DNA of 31,492 nucleotides from Blakeslea trispora. Taxonomy: Eukaryota; Mucoromycota; Mucoromycetes; Mucorales; Choanephoraceae. A program made the translations under genes and the position numbers. Location of the stretch: NCBI GenBank assembly GCA_025331445.1, contig JAIWNE010000212.1:1-31492 (forward strand), read 5' to 3'. The stretch's first letter is position 1. Every line of letters begins with the position of its first letter. The notes under the pieces are model-generated. The model did not search any database and was not told the DNA's origin. It saw only the letters and a list, made by a program, of their open reading frames with translations. Of the stretch, positions 1-10,307 are shown in pieces.

Positions 1-131
1 TTCGTCTAATAAAATACCATTGTCATGAACTATCAGATTATAGATCTATATATAATAGCCTCCAGTTGCTTACCTAGCTCCATACCAAGCGCGTCTAAAA
101 GTTTCTCATTTAAAACAAAGTCTATCATCAT
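1..131 (-). CDS. Partial host gene, 5' end only (two exons)
   Basis: I do not recognise the product. A minus-strand start at 131 (two consecutive ATGs) opens an exon down to 74, ending in a GTAAGC donor. A 44-nt intron (73-30) ends in TAG, and the second exon (29-1) continues in phase off the window edge. The exons read MMIDFVLNEKLLDALGMEL and then VHDNGILLDE. Support comes from the consistent phase, good splice signals, intron length matching the other introns here, and an in-frame TAA upstream of the ATG. The fragment (about 29 residues) is too short for a function. The Tc1 transposon at 541 lies about 400 bp upstream and could affect its promoter. Confidence 0.45.
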
Positions 132-538
132 TGATAAGTTAGAGAATAGTGCAATGAATGATTTGGTTTAATGTGGTTTGATGATACCGTGTTTGAATAA
201 CTGCGATTGTTCTTTTTGTGATAGTAAGATGAGTGGCCATATGGTGAAGACATAAGTGGACCGAATCGATCGTAAACAACCCTAAAAAAAAGCTGCTTTC
301 TATATAAATAAAAGAATGGATAAGTTAACGATCATGTTAAATGACTAAAGTAAATCACCTTAGACTGGAAAGAAAATACTATCGAGATTCAGGAAAAAAG
401 GGTGTAGTGATCAATAGAGTGAACCTAAAAAAAAGTAGACGGAAGAAAAGGAAACAAAAAAAAGAGAGAGTAATGTCACCCCCATAGATAACACGATATT
501 TTGGGGGACAATTTACTTTTAAAGTATGTCAGCTATCC
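132..538. other. AT-rich intergenic / probable promoter region
   Basis: No open frame or recognisable element was found. It lies between the start of the minus-strand partial gene and the left end of the Tc1 transposon, so it probably holds that gene's promoter and 5' leader. No specific motif is assigned. Confidence 0.4.
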
Positions 539-540
539 TA

Positions 541-695
541 CAGTGCGTCCACCCTCATTTGGACACTTTTTTGAAAAAATTGGTCGAAATTTAGAATTCG
601 ATTGCCCACTTTTGTGAGCCCCAATTGCCCATAAATTTGAAGTCCAATTGGTCACTTTTTTGAGCTCCATTTGGACAACTTATCGAAATTCATTT
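541..695 (+). repeat. Left terminal inverted repeat of Tc1 element
   Basis: It begins CAGTGCGTCCACCC next to TA and matches the reverse complement of 2081-2235 with one mismatch. It is 155 bp, far longer than the roughly 30 bp of classical mariner ends. It contains several variants of a (T/C)TGG(A/T)CACTTTTTTGA-like motif, at 556-574, 601-622, 645-668 and in shortened form at 669-681, which may be transposase binding sites. Confidence 0.95.
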
Positions 696-737
696 AACCG
701 ATACTATTTGGTCATTTTTTATTAGACACTTTACAAC

Positions 738-2036
738 ATGGAATTTTTTTATGAAGACGGCACTGGAAACATTATTGATGAAAGAGGGCAAGAAGCAACT
801 ACTTTTATTGAAAAAAAATCGTTTCGATTAAGAAGTTTAACTGATCTTCGAAAATGCATCAAAAACAAAGATCATCGAGTCGAAGAAGACATTAATGACA
901 CCATCATGGAAGAGGTTACTGCCAAGAAAGAAAGATCGCGTCAATACAATGTCTACACTTTAGAAGATCGTAAACGTTACTTCTGTTACTTGAAAGAAAA
1001 GCTAATGAAGCCCAGAGAAGCAGCTCAAGCAGCAAACGTGAATTATGACACTGCGCGCAAGTGGAAAAAGGCATACGAAGAGGACCCAGATAGAACGATC
1101 CCTACGAAAAAGACAAATCTTGGTTCTAGTAGGCCTATTAGCCAGCTTGGTGAGGATCATAAGCGTCATTTGATCAATTTTTTCAATGAGGATGCTTCTG
1201 CGACTATTCAGGATGCCGTAGATGATTTGACATCAAGTTTTGCTGGGTTAGAGATCAAGAAATCCAGAGTAGCTGAATTCATGAAAGAAGAATGCAACCT
1301 AAGTATCAAGGTTGTAACACGTCATCCTGCTGCTCGTAACAGAGAAGAAAATCTTCAGGCACGGGCTGACTGGGTCAACCAATGGACTCAGAACGGAATG
1401 GATTACTTAAAGAATTGTATTTTTATCGATGAGTCTGGCTTCGATGTGAACATGCGTCGTAGTCGAGGTTGGTCCGCACAAGGAACAAGAGCTATTGTTG
1501 TAACACCTTCAACAAAGGGTACTTCGCATACTGTGATTGGAGCAATTTCAGCTATTGGTGTTGTCAATTTGAGTTTGAGAGAGGCAGGAAATACGAAGAA
1601 AAGAAGAGTTTTAGGAGCTACAAAAAGAAAGGCACCTGAAGATAGATTGTCCGTCCCCAAAGGTACTACAGGCGGCCACTTTCTTCAATTTCTGAATGAT
1701 ACAATGGATATTATGGATGAGTATCCTAAAATGAAGGGCTACCTTATTGTTATGGATAATGCTCCAATTCATATGCCTAAGATCATTGACCCAGTTATTA
1801 TAAGAAGAGGCTATACACCCGTCTATCTTCCTCCCTACTCGCCTGAACTTAATCCAATCGAGCAGTTTTGGGCTGTTGTAAAGGCGAAAGTTAAACGGAG
1901 CAAGCTTACAGATTCAGAAACACTTGTTTCACGTATCATTGAAGCTGCTGAGTCTGTACCTGTTGAGCATCTAAAAGGCTTCATTCAGCATTCTGTGAAT
2001 CAGTTTCAAAACTGTCTTAATAAGGTTCCTATATGA
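738..2036 (+). CDS. Tc1/mariner DD34E transposase
   Basis: This 432-residue protein catalyses cut-and-paste transposition of the surrounding element. A helix-turn-helix region lies at about residues 73-120 (LKEKLMKPREAAQAANVNYD, then ARKWKKAYEED), followed by a second DNA-binding segment to about 210. The catalytic triad is visible: D231 in IFIDESGF, D340 in IVMDNAPIH and E375 in NPIEQFW, with 34 residues between the last two, the DD34E spacing of Tc1. The D231-D340 segment carries a lysine/arginine-rich stretch (K287-K298, KKRRVLGATKRK) that could be a nuclear localisation signal or an extra DNA contact. At 432 residues it is longer than the roughly 340 of standard Tc1 transposases, mainly through an N-terminal extension of about 70 acidic/basic residues. 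No frameshift or internal stop is present. The ATG at 738 is the first in frame after the left repeat. Confidence 0.95.
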   Translation: MEFFYEDGTGNIIDERGQEATTFIEKKSFRLRSLTDLRKCIKNKDHRVEEDINDTIMEEVTAKKERSRQYNVYTLEDRKRYFCYLKEKLMKPREAAQAANVNYDTARKWKKAYEEDPDRTIPTKKTNLGSSRPISQLGEDHKRHLINFFNEDASATIQDAVDDLTSSFAGLEIKKSRVAEFMKEECNLSIKVVTRHPAARNREENLQARADWVNQWTQNGMDYLKNCIFIDESGFDVNMRRSRGWSAQGTRAIVVTPSTKGTSHTVIGAISAIGVVNLSLREAGNTKKRRVLGATKRKAPEDRLSVPKGTTGGHFLQFLNDTMDIMDEYPKMKGYLIVMDNAPIHMPKIIDPVIIRRGYTPVYLPPYSPELNPIEQFWAVVKAKVKRSKLTDSETLVSRIIEAAESVPVEHLKGFIQHSVNQFQNCLNKVPI

Positions 2037-2080
2037 ACATTGAATGGTAATAACTTTTTTTTTCTTTCAAAAAATCAACC

Positions 2081-2235
2081 AAATGAAGTTCGATAAGTTG
2101 TCCAAATGGAGCTCAAAAAAGTGACCAATTGGACTTCAAATTTATGGGCAATTGGGGCTCACAAAAGTGGGCAATCGAATTCTAAATTTCGACCAATTTT
2201 TTCAAAAAAGTGTCCAAATGAGGGTGGACGCACTG
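2081..2235 (-). repeat. Right terminal inverted repeat of Tc1 element
   Basis: This is the reverse complement of 541-695 with one mismatch. It ends GGGTGGACGCACTG and is followed by the TA target duplication at 2236-2237. The transposase stop codon lies 44 bp before it. Confidence 0.95.
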
Positions 2236-2237
2236 TA

Positions 2238-3954
2238 ATGTAGGTAAAGAGAGAATATACCTGGAACCTTCTTAGAAATCGGCCAATCAGAGTAGCGAAT
2301 TTCCATCACTATGAAAAAGGTAAATATTGATGATTTGGCTTATTTCCTCTCTTTGCATCATACGCTTCAACCAAGAACAAAAAAAAAAGAATATTTGTGA
2401 TATTGATGAATCCAATTAATTAAAAAGAATGAGATGTAGTCAAAAAGATAATTACACTCGAATATTAGAAAAAAAGACTCAATCCTTAGATTTTAATAAA
2501 AATATCGTTTTCATGAAGCATTGATTTTATATGCTCTGAATTGCTTTTACATATTAAGAACTGGCTAGAATAGTTATAGCCAGTAAAAAATATATAACCC
2601 TTTAGTTAAAAAAGTTAACTTCTATAAGCACATGTTAGCTTTCTCGCTGCTCATCAGTTCTGCATGTCGACATCTCAAACTTACATGAGCATGCAAGATG
2701 GTAAGCCATCTCGGAAAAGGTTGAAGAAAATAAAATAAAATAAATAAAAAGCACCTACAAATACCCTAGAAAGCGATTGCTTAGTTAATAAAGGCTAAAA
2801 ATCTGGAATATAGTTGAACAGTTTCTTGAAAACATACTTAAAAAAGGTATGCCTCTAAATCAAAGAGATAGATATATGATGGTAAATGTATCCTCAAGAC
2901 AATATACAATCGAGATAAAAATTTGATGATATTAAACTGCTTATGGAAAAGCATTTGATTTCGAGTAAAAGTTACTTCAAGCTCTCATAACGAAATATAC
3001 AAATGTTTCTGGTTCTGGTTATGATTTATAAAAACTGTTATTCCAAATCATCTAAATTTCCTATTTACTTCTCTATACAATTATATTTGAAGTAAAGTTG
3101 ACAACCTCACAAAGTAGCACAGTACCATTCAGAGTATTTGTACCACTTACAGTAATGCCAAATCATACACAAACTGCTTGTAATTACATTTGCTCTTCAA
3201 TCAAAAAAATCAACTGAAAAACCATCAAAATCTATACTCGTTCAATTGCTTTCCAGTACTAAACCATATGTGAGTTACTCTCAAGTAAGAGACATTTTGT
3301 ACGTCTAAGAGATCTATTTATATGCTGCATTTTGACGGTTTTGATGTTCACCATATTATACTATTTTGAATCATTTGAAATCATCATAAAATGACAATAC
3401 AATCAAACTGAAATTAGGCTCTTTCAGTGTTTGATTTATAAATGAATTCGAAGGGTGTCATAAGAAGTATTTGTGTCAGTGAGCCTTTACAATTAATAAA
3501 TAATCTTATTACATTTGGCTTCTGATGTGCCATCCTATTGTTCTAGTCTATTATATCTCTAACAAGAGCGACACTATATAAAAGGGTTGCTTTTGATACA
3601 TTTTATTTTTAAGCTAGTTACTTGTATGTTAAAAAATGGTTCATTCATGTACATATATAATTTTAAGACAGCTTGAAGCTTTGCTATCAACTTTTTTATA
3701 GATTCTACCTTGGTGTTTCTTTAAGATCCCCTTTACAAAAGCGTTCCTTTAATTGATCACTAATAACATCTGTTTATGCAAATCCAAGACATTTTCCTTT
3801 TAAGTACAATTTTAGCTTGAATCTGTTAATGAAATCATACTTTCTTCCCATCACTGCCATATTTCTCACATATACTCACCATTTTTTTCAATCCCCCATT
3901 TTCTTTCTTTCATCTTTTTTTCAGTAAATGCACAGCAAAAGGTAAGCACTTTTA

Positions 3955-3956
<2 letters not shown>
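2238..3956. other. AT-rich intergenic, no gene seen
   Basis: About 1.7 kb of AT-rich DNA with no open frame over 60 codons and no convincing chain of spliced exons on either strand. Short genes, promoters or untranslated exons could be missed by eye. Confidence 0.4.
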
Positions 3957-4009
<53 letters not shown>

Positions 4010-4033
4010 TCTTTTTTTTTTTTTTTTTTTTTC

Positions 4034-4075
<42 letters not shown>

Positions 4076-4093
4076 CTTTTTTTTTTTTTTTTT
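3957..4093. repeat. T-rich (T8-20)C pyrimidine tract
   Basis: About 137 bp of T runs broken by single C residues every 9-20 nt. It is the same type of sequence as the 463-bp tract at 20947-21409 and in the same strand orientation. It probably expanded by slippage. Assembly length in such tracts is unreliable. Confidence 0.85.
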
Positions 4094-5679
4094 ACATATT
4101 ATTAGTTATTTTGCAGATAGGGCTTAAAAAATCACCTTTTTTGGATTTTGGTGTAACTACTACCTTCTAAATATGTAGAGTTTGTCGAAATTGTATGAAA
4201 AAACCAAGGTCTATTTTTTTACGTATTTTTTTCGATTGAATACAGTCGTTCTAAAATCGCCATAAATTCACTGTGGATTAAAAAGATATCAAAATTGCAT
4301 TTTATGAAGAAAAAAAGTATAGTTTTCTCCCAAAGTTTTTTCTTTTAGATTTTTAAAGTAAACCAACGATGTTAAAAAGTATGGTTTTTGAGTCGGCCAC
4401 AATTAATTTTGGTAGCACAATAAGTCTGAATATAGAAACTTCGACAAAAAAATACTTGAAAAAAATAATGATTGGCTATATGGATGCTTATAAATATTTT
4501 AATTAGTTCTCATTGGAAGGAAACTTCAGCAGTAATCATGTTTATACCTTCTCTACGCTGAAAATGATAATAACATTGAACCTTGACGATCAACATGAGG
4601 CACATCTAAATACGTAACGCTTTCAAGAAAAAAAAAAGAAGCCTTATGAATTAAGTTGGTTACGCTATTTTTCTATCATTGCTTCACTTTCAAAAAGCAT
4701 ATATAAACGGCTGACTTTTTGTATTTAAGCTTGGTCTTAATTCGCTAGTTAACAAAGTTGAAGACGTTGCTTAAAAGCTGTGCTATGTTTGCGCAATGAG
4801 ATTTTGTCGATGATTTCTATAAGGATGTTTCTTGATATAGAACACTTTTAAAGTGTAGACATTCATACGCGACAGTGACATCTTTGGATACATTGAACAC
4901 ACAAATACATTCTATCTAATAAGTTTATTACAGGTCATTCTATAAAATGCATATAATTTCGAATTCTGTGCAAGGCTGTGATATTTGAAACGCAATGTAT
5001 CTACTACAGGTATCATCAATACTGATGAACATATTCTATTCATCATGTATACCTTTTTCTTGCTTATTCTGTTAGCATTGACGAAAAAAAAATTACAAAA
5101 AAAGTAGTTCATTCATTGTGCGCATTAATAGTATTTGGGAATTATTAGAAAAAAAAGTACACTTTGTCTATTAAATTATAGTTGTCAATGTTAATGAAAT
5201 CATTAGAAAAAAAATACACTTTGTTTGTTGAATTATAATTGTCAATGTTTATGAAAACATTGTAAGAAAACAACAGGTTTAGCCAAGACATTTATTGCAA
5301 ACAACTATTTTGATGCTTTACAATTCAACTCGCACTATAATCGATATTCATAGAGTATCAATATAGCTCACACTTTTGTAAAGATATTCTTTTATTGATA
5401 AAAAAGTAATACATATTCAACTAACAAAAAAGACTTTATTCTTTTGACTTTCTTTTACCAAAGAAAGAAAATGTAAATTTTTGAACAATATAATCATGAC
5501 AGACGCTGTTGATGTTAAACATGATAATCAGCTTCCTCTTTTGAAGAAACACAGTGTTGTAAATTAACACTTGTTTAGACTAATATGTTTTTTTTCTACA
5601 TAGAATAATTTATTGGACATTTATCTCAATCTTTATCTTTTGGATCAATTGAAGAACTTTCCATTGTTCCTTTCTTCTT
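4094..5679. other. AT-rich intergenic with one tandem duplication
   Basis: No supported gene. The longest open frame (66 codons, minus strand, 4912-5112) lacks coding character and splice partners. The right-hand end probably includes the 3' untranslated region of the minus-strand gene ending at 5680. Confidence 0.4.
5144..5259. repeat. 58-bp tandem duplication, two copies
   Basis: Copies at 5144-5201 and 5202-5259 both begin ATTAGAAAAAAAA and share the core AATTATA(G/A)TTGTCAATGTT. They differ at several positions, so the duplication is not very recent. Confidence 0.8.
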
Positions 5680-7742
5680 TTAAGTAGGCTTGCGTAATTT
5701 ACGTGGTCGACCTCGAGAGGGTTTAGGCTTTGCACTTTGCTCTAATCTTCTTTTTTCTCTTTCTTGTTCGCTCAGTTTTGGCCTTCCCCTACCTCTTACT
5801 TCTGGCATAGAATAAGCATCATCACTGTTGCTTTCATCGGTATCATCAAGTTGGTTGGTGATTTCATTTGATGCGTCTGTCAATGTTGCCTTTCCTTTAC
5901 CCTACACATGTAAAGTGAATGTTCTTAGTCAGGAATGACTCTAAAAGCCTGCAGGTTTTCAAAAAAAAAAAAAGAATGCATTACTTTGTCATTTGCTCTA
6001 CTGCGTTTTGAAGGGACGGTAGAGTTACTATTGCCCGACACGTTGGTACTGTTTGAAGAAGGAGTATTTACAGAAATAGAAATGTTGTCTAGTTGATCAA
6101 AGACTATTAGAATAAATAAAAACTTTGGTGTTGAATCAAACTATTTACCTTCAATGTTTGATTTGAGACATCATTACTAGAAATATTAAACATGTTTCTA
6201 AAGTTTCTGGTAAGTGATGCTTCAGAGCTGGCAAATGAAATATCAGAACGAAAAGACAAATCTCTCTGGAGGGTGTATGCTGAAAAGTCTCTACTACTTC
6301 CTTCAAGAGGATCATGATTCGCAAACCCATTGGATGAGCGCTGAGTGCTGGTATTTCATTGTTTTGAGACTGCCTGTTTGAGCTGTTTTCTATGATTGTT
6401 TGTAAGAAACCTTTTATATGTATTAGCATCCATGCATTATAATGTTTGGGAGGGTAGAGGTTATTTAATTACTTTTAAATTATTCTTTAGATTTGCTACT
6501 TACCATTATAACTGTCTGAGGTATCTCTCATACCACTAGCATGATTATTAGTCAAATGCTGATTATTCTTCAAAGTCCTTGGCTTTCTTGCTGTATTTTG
6601 TTTTGATAGAGTAACTGTTTCTTTTGATCCACTGCTTTCTGCATCTACAATACGTAGCTTTAGTCATAATGATCAAGATAGAGTAATTTTTAGACTTACC
6701 ATCAATGCTAACTGCAGGTTGAAAGTTTCTTTCGTTTGGTCTCTCTTCTGGATCATTTACTTGATTTAGATCGTTGTTTGCAAACCGCAGCGTTTCATCT
6801 GTCATGCTTTCTTCTATCTGATCATTGACTTGTCTTAAATCTGAGTCTAAGCTAGAATCTGACATTCTACGGACATACGCAGGATTCTCTGTGGGAATGT
6901 ATGGCTCATCATCATCTGTATAGTATGGGTTTTGAGCCCTTGAGTCATCGTTGTCATGAGAATCAGGTATTTCAACCTCATCACCACGCTCCTCTTGATT
7001 TCGTCTCTGTTGTTGTGAGGTTCCTTGTTGCTCCACTTCATGTAAAAAGTAACAAATTAGAGATAGACTTTATTTGATATAGTCTTCTGCCTTTACCAAG
7101 TTCGTCTCTTGCTCTTTCATCTTCGTAAAATTCAGGGCCATTTGTAAATCTTGGTTCATGGACAGGTTTACATAGAAATAACCTTCTTTTATTCCCTCTC
7201 CAAGCTGAATAGGAGCTATTTCTGGATGTACCATTTCTTTTAATCTTTCGGGTATCAAAGGAATTCCTGGTATAATCGTCATACTAAGTGCTTGCATATG
7301 AAACTTTTCCTCTACGACTCGTCCCAAAAAAGCTCTGACAGTGGGCTGCTGTTTCATTACACCAGTAACAAGTATTATCAAAGGGTCCTTTTTTTCGCCC
7401 ATTCTGCTAATACTCCATTCATTGTCATACCCTTGAATCATTTCTTGCACTAAACTTAAATTTGCAATTACTTTGACACTGTAATTACTATAGAAGGTTT
7501 GATTTGGCTTAGTAATTGGATCGAAAAGGGCTATTCACTGTAACTAAATGTAGTACGCACTATCATCTATCGAAATAGTGTACTCAGGCACGACTAGTTA
7601 TATCCGTTCAAGTTACGGCAAGTCATACTTACGCTTTGTAAGGTTCATAGAGTAAGAAGTAGGTCTTCTCTTCAATATGATCAACCTCCATTGCATGAGG
7701 GAAAAAAACGCCAACATAGCTAGAGTGTATAACTGATTGCAT
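5680..7742 (-). CDS. Seven-exon gene for an AT-hook protein of unknown function
   Basis: I do not recognise the family. Splice signals and reading phase support exons at 7742-7633, 7478-7097, 7006-6700, 6644-6504, 6410-6178, 6103-5985 and 5901-5680, giving about 504 residues. An in-frame TAA lies just upstream of the ATG at 7742. Exons 1-2 encode about 164 residues of mixed hydrophobic sequence (for example GVFFPHAMEV, then DPLIILVTGV) that looks like a folded beta-rich domain. The middle is acidic and Asn/Ser-rich, probably disordered. The last exon has two AT-hook cores, RGRGRPKL and SRGRPRKLRK, which in known proteins bind the minor groove of AT-rich DNA. A nuclear chromatin or DNA-binding role is therefore inferred. 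Exon 5 needs a one-nucleotide frame change near 6330-6350, either a real lesion, a sequence error or a missed splice. The exon 2/3 junction is the least certain splice. An N-terminal OB-fold is a guess only. Confidence 0.6.
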
Positions 7743-9044
7743 TTCGAATAATACTTGTAGCAATTGTTTTTAAGTAGAGAAAAATGGCATACATAGCATT
7801 AATTCAAATCTTATGCTTTGATGGCTTATGTGCTACAAGTAAAAAAAAAAAAACTTTGTTCAAGCACGAATGAGACATAAGCCAGTTAGACAACACTCTC
7901 TGTGCTAATGTGCATCAATAAATAAAGTGTCAGGGACGTGATTGGTTGTGCGCGCAATCACTTTAAGATTTTTGAGTAACCTTTAAAGACTGGATGTACA
8001 ACATCTTAAAACACCAACTGAAGCTCAGGCTTTGTTTTGTCCAAGCAAACTTTCTAAATATGTAAATATCCTAAACTGTGTAACAGTCAAGAATGAGCGA
8101 TGCAATTTTCAATTTTTTTTAAAAGGAAAAAAACCCAAATCCTTCAAGCAGTGTAAACTAATATGTACTTGTATAATATTATACTCAAACCGTTAACTTA
8201 TGTCCTCCCAACAGCCCTTAAAATCTGATCGCAAATGTATATGGCTCAGTATCATTACTTGCCCTTTTTATGTTTCAAGATAAAGGGTTATTTCTTCGAG
8301 AAAGTATAGCATTTTTCTACGATAATATACGGATCGAGAAAGAGAGAATGTATGCTTATGGTGCATCACAAAAAACAGGTAATCTACATGGGAAATTCTA
8401 AATGGCATAAGCTATCTGTCGCTTACTTCCATAAAAAGTAATTTTGGGAATAGTCGGTAAATACATAGTTGACTATTGGCTAGTTTTTGGGATGCACAAT
8501 TATACTCTAGTCGCACAAAACAAAATAAATTATGATTTCTGCCGTCTCCCTATATGTTTTTTATGCAGCTTGATAGCTGGCTTTTTACTGGATCTTACCA
8601 ATGAATTGCACGATTATCTTAAATAAACACAAGTATCAAGGAATTGCAAATTCCCTAATGTGGATACTACTTTGTGCTACTAGTCTTTAATGTAGACTAA
8701 AGATGGATTTTGGTATTGTAATTAGCTAAGAGACACATATTGTTGTATCTGCAGGTGATTCTAAGAGATCGATCAGGTCTACTTGCAGGGTGATTTGGAT
8801 GTTATGAAGCTCCTGTCATTACATATAGATTAGCACATCTTCAATAAAAGTGCTTTCACGAATGAGATGCTTTAAGTCGTAAAAGTTACACAATGTCTTG
8901 ACAGTATAAGGCTAAATTTCCCAGTATGAATGAGTACATTAGGAAAACACATTTCTGAACATATCCGTCTCTCAAGTCAATACTCAATTCCTAATAAAAG
9001 TAATCCTTAGTTTATGATTATAAATCAATGATTCTCGTCATAAT
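7743..9044. other. AT-rich region between host gene and Helitron
   Basis: It holds the probable promoter of the minus-strand AT-hook gene and, further right, probably the 5' flank of the Helitron, whose exact start I could not place. The 60-codon open frame at 8444-8626 has no coding character that I can support. Confidence 0.4.
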
Positions 9045-10017
9045 ATATAAAGGATGACAGCGAGCATGCTAACTATTGCATCAAACCAATTATTTTTATC
9101 GAAACTCTCTCTGAAATGCTCTTTTGTGAAATTACTGACGCCAACATCTATGCTGAGCCATTCTTTCGTATCACGGGAAGAACAGCTTCTCTCGAATCTC
9201 GTTGCATGGACTCCGGAAGCAGAGTCAAGCTTTATATGAATCATCCAGCTCTCATGTATTACTTCATTCGCTTTGGAGGAATTGACACTCGTCATTGCAT
9301 CTCTGGTATGTCTTGATTTAAAATTTGATAAAATTGTTATTGAATATTTTTTCGAGTATAGGCGCTTTGCATGTATCGGCTTACACGTTTGACGACTCCA
9401 CCAAAGCATATGCCAACATCAGGGTGAGTGTGGTGGACATCAAGCCCATTTGGCAAGTCGATGATGACGGCAATGTCATTCGCAGTGCAGCCAAGAAAGT
9501 CAAGACTCGAGAGTTCCCTAGAAATAGGGAATTCGTCAAAATGAAGTTTATTGTGTACAAGCACATTTGGGAGCACATTGGAGATTCGAAGGTTGTAAAC
9601 CAGAAGAATCTGACTGTTGAGCCATTTGCTCTTGAATTGAGCGACATGTATGCCGACCTTGGTAAGTAAATCAATAATATTTCAAGCTTTGTAAATTAAT
9701 GTGTTTGGGTCTTTTAGTTCGTAGACAGTTGGTCATTGGAAACTACGATCCTGTCAACATCAGGCAAACAATGGCTGGTGCGCCAACAATCAGACCAACC
9801 CCAACAGACAAGTCGTTCGTGTTCTCAGGTTAGACTACACCTATAACAACGTAGTCCGACGACTGGAGGACAACTGGGATCACCCTTCGTTGGAGATTGA
9901 CACCTTGTTGGATGACAACATCCCTCTCGAACCTTCCGTATGTTCGACGGAACAACCAATGACGAGGATGATCGTTCTGACACCGCCAGTCACCACTCAT
10001 CCATGCATCAGGATTGA
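9045..10017 (+). pseudogene. Helitron-linked accessory gene, unknown function, frame-shifted
   Basis: Three exons are visible: 9045-9305, 9362-9661 and 9718-10017, with two 56-nt GT-AG introns in consistent phase. The first exon reads through MLFCEITDANIYAEPFFRIT and MNHPALMYYFIRFGG, and the second includes IRVSVVDIKPIWQVDDDGNV and FVKMKFIVYKHIWEHIGDSK. The third exon starts in frame but changes frame at about 9775-9785 and again near 9930, so it is broken. The last frame ends with an acidic/Ser/His-rich tail and a TGA at 10015. The true start may be upstream of 9045, where a stop closes the frame. It lies 290 bp upstream of the Rep gene on the same strand. Plant and animal Helitrons can carry an RPA-like single-strand DNA-binding gene, so a similar role is possible, but I see no diagnostic motif. 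Confidence 0.55.
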
Positions 10018-10307
10018 TCACCTTTATTTTTTCTTTGTAAAATAGTTTATAAAGTCTTTTTTTATTCATCGTTCATGCTAAATTTTATTTTGTGCCACAT
10101 TGTACCTAGATCGAAAACTCTATTTTTTATCTATATAAGGAAAGTCTGAATTATGATCATAAGGGAGCACAAAAAGTTTCCTCTCAAATGTCAAATTTAA
10201 ATGCCATAATGCTGATTTTGATAAACAGCCATGTCTGGAAATGTATAAAAAGAAAGAGTTTTTGATATCATTAGATTTACTTTTTATTCAATACATAAAA
10301 AATTACC
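10018..10307. other. Spacer between Helitron genes
   Basis: AT-rich, no open frame. It probably contains the terminator of the accessory gene and the promoter of the Rep/helicase gene. Confidence 0.4.

Larger units (their letters stand above)
541..2235 (+). mobile_element. Tc1/mariner DNA transposon, complete
   Basis: The 1,695-bp element is bounded by TA dinucleotides (539-540 and 2236-2237), the target duplication typical of Tc1/mariner. It has 155-bp terminal inverted repeats that I matched base by base with one mismatch (A at 688 against C). A single intact transposase fills the interior, with only 42 nt between the left repeat and the start codon and 44 nt after the stop. Long, nearly perfect inverted repeats plus an unbroken DD34E transposase suggest a young, possibly autonomous copy. 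Whether it is still mobile cannot be judged from one copy. Confidence 0.95.

Noticed and set aside
3923..4116. Apparent short exon TTTTTTCAG-TAAATGCACAGCAAAAG-GTAAGC followed by an intron containing the T tract
   Set aside because: Joining to the next acceptor (TTTTGCAG at about 4117) gives an immediate stop, and no further exon chain was found.
4094..4440. Similarity of the AT-rich stretch after the first T tract to 30700-30830 (both contain CTTAAAAAATCAC)
   Set aside because: The shared part is only about 13 bases of AT-rich sequence. No extended alignment was found by eye.
8444..8626. 60-codon plus-strand frame
   Set aside because: Isolated, no motif, length expected by chance in AT-rich DNA.
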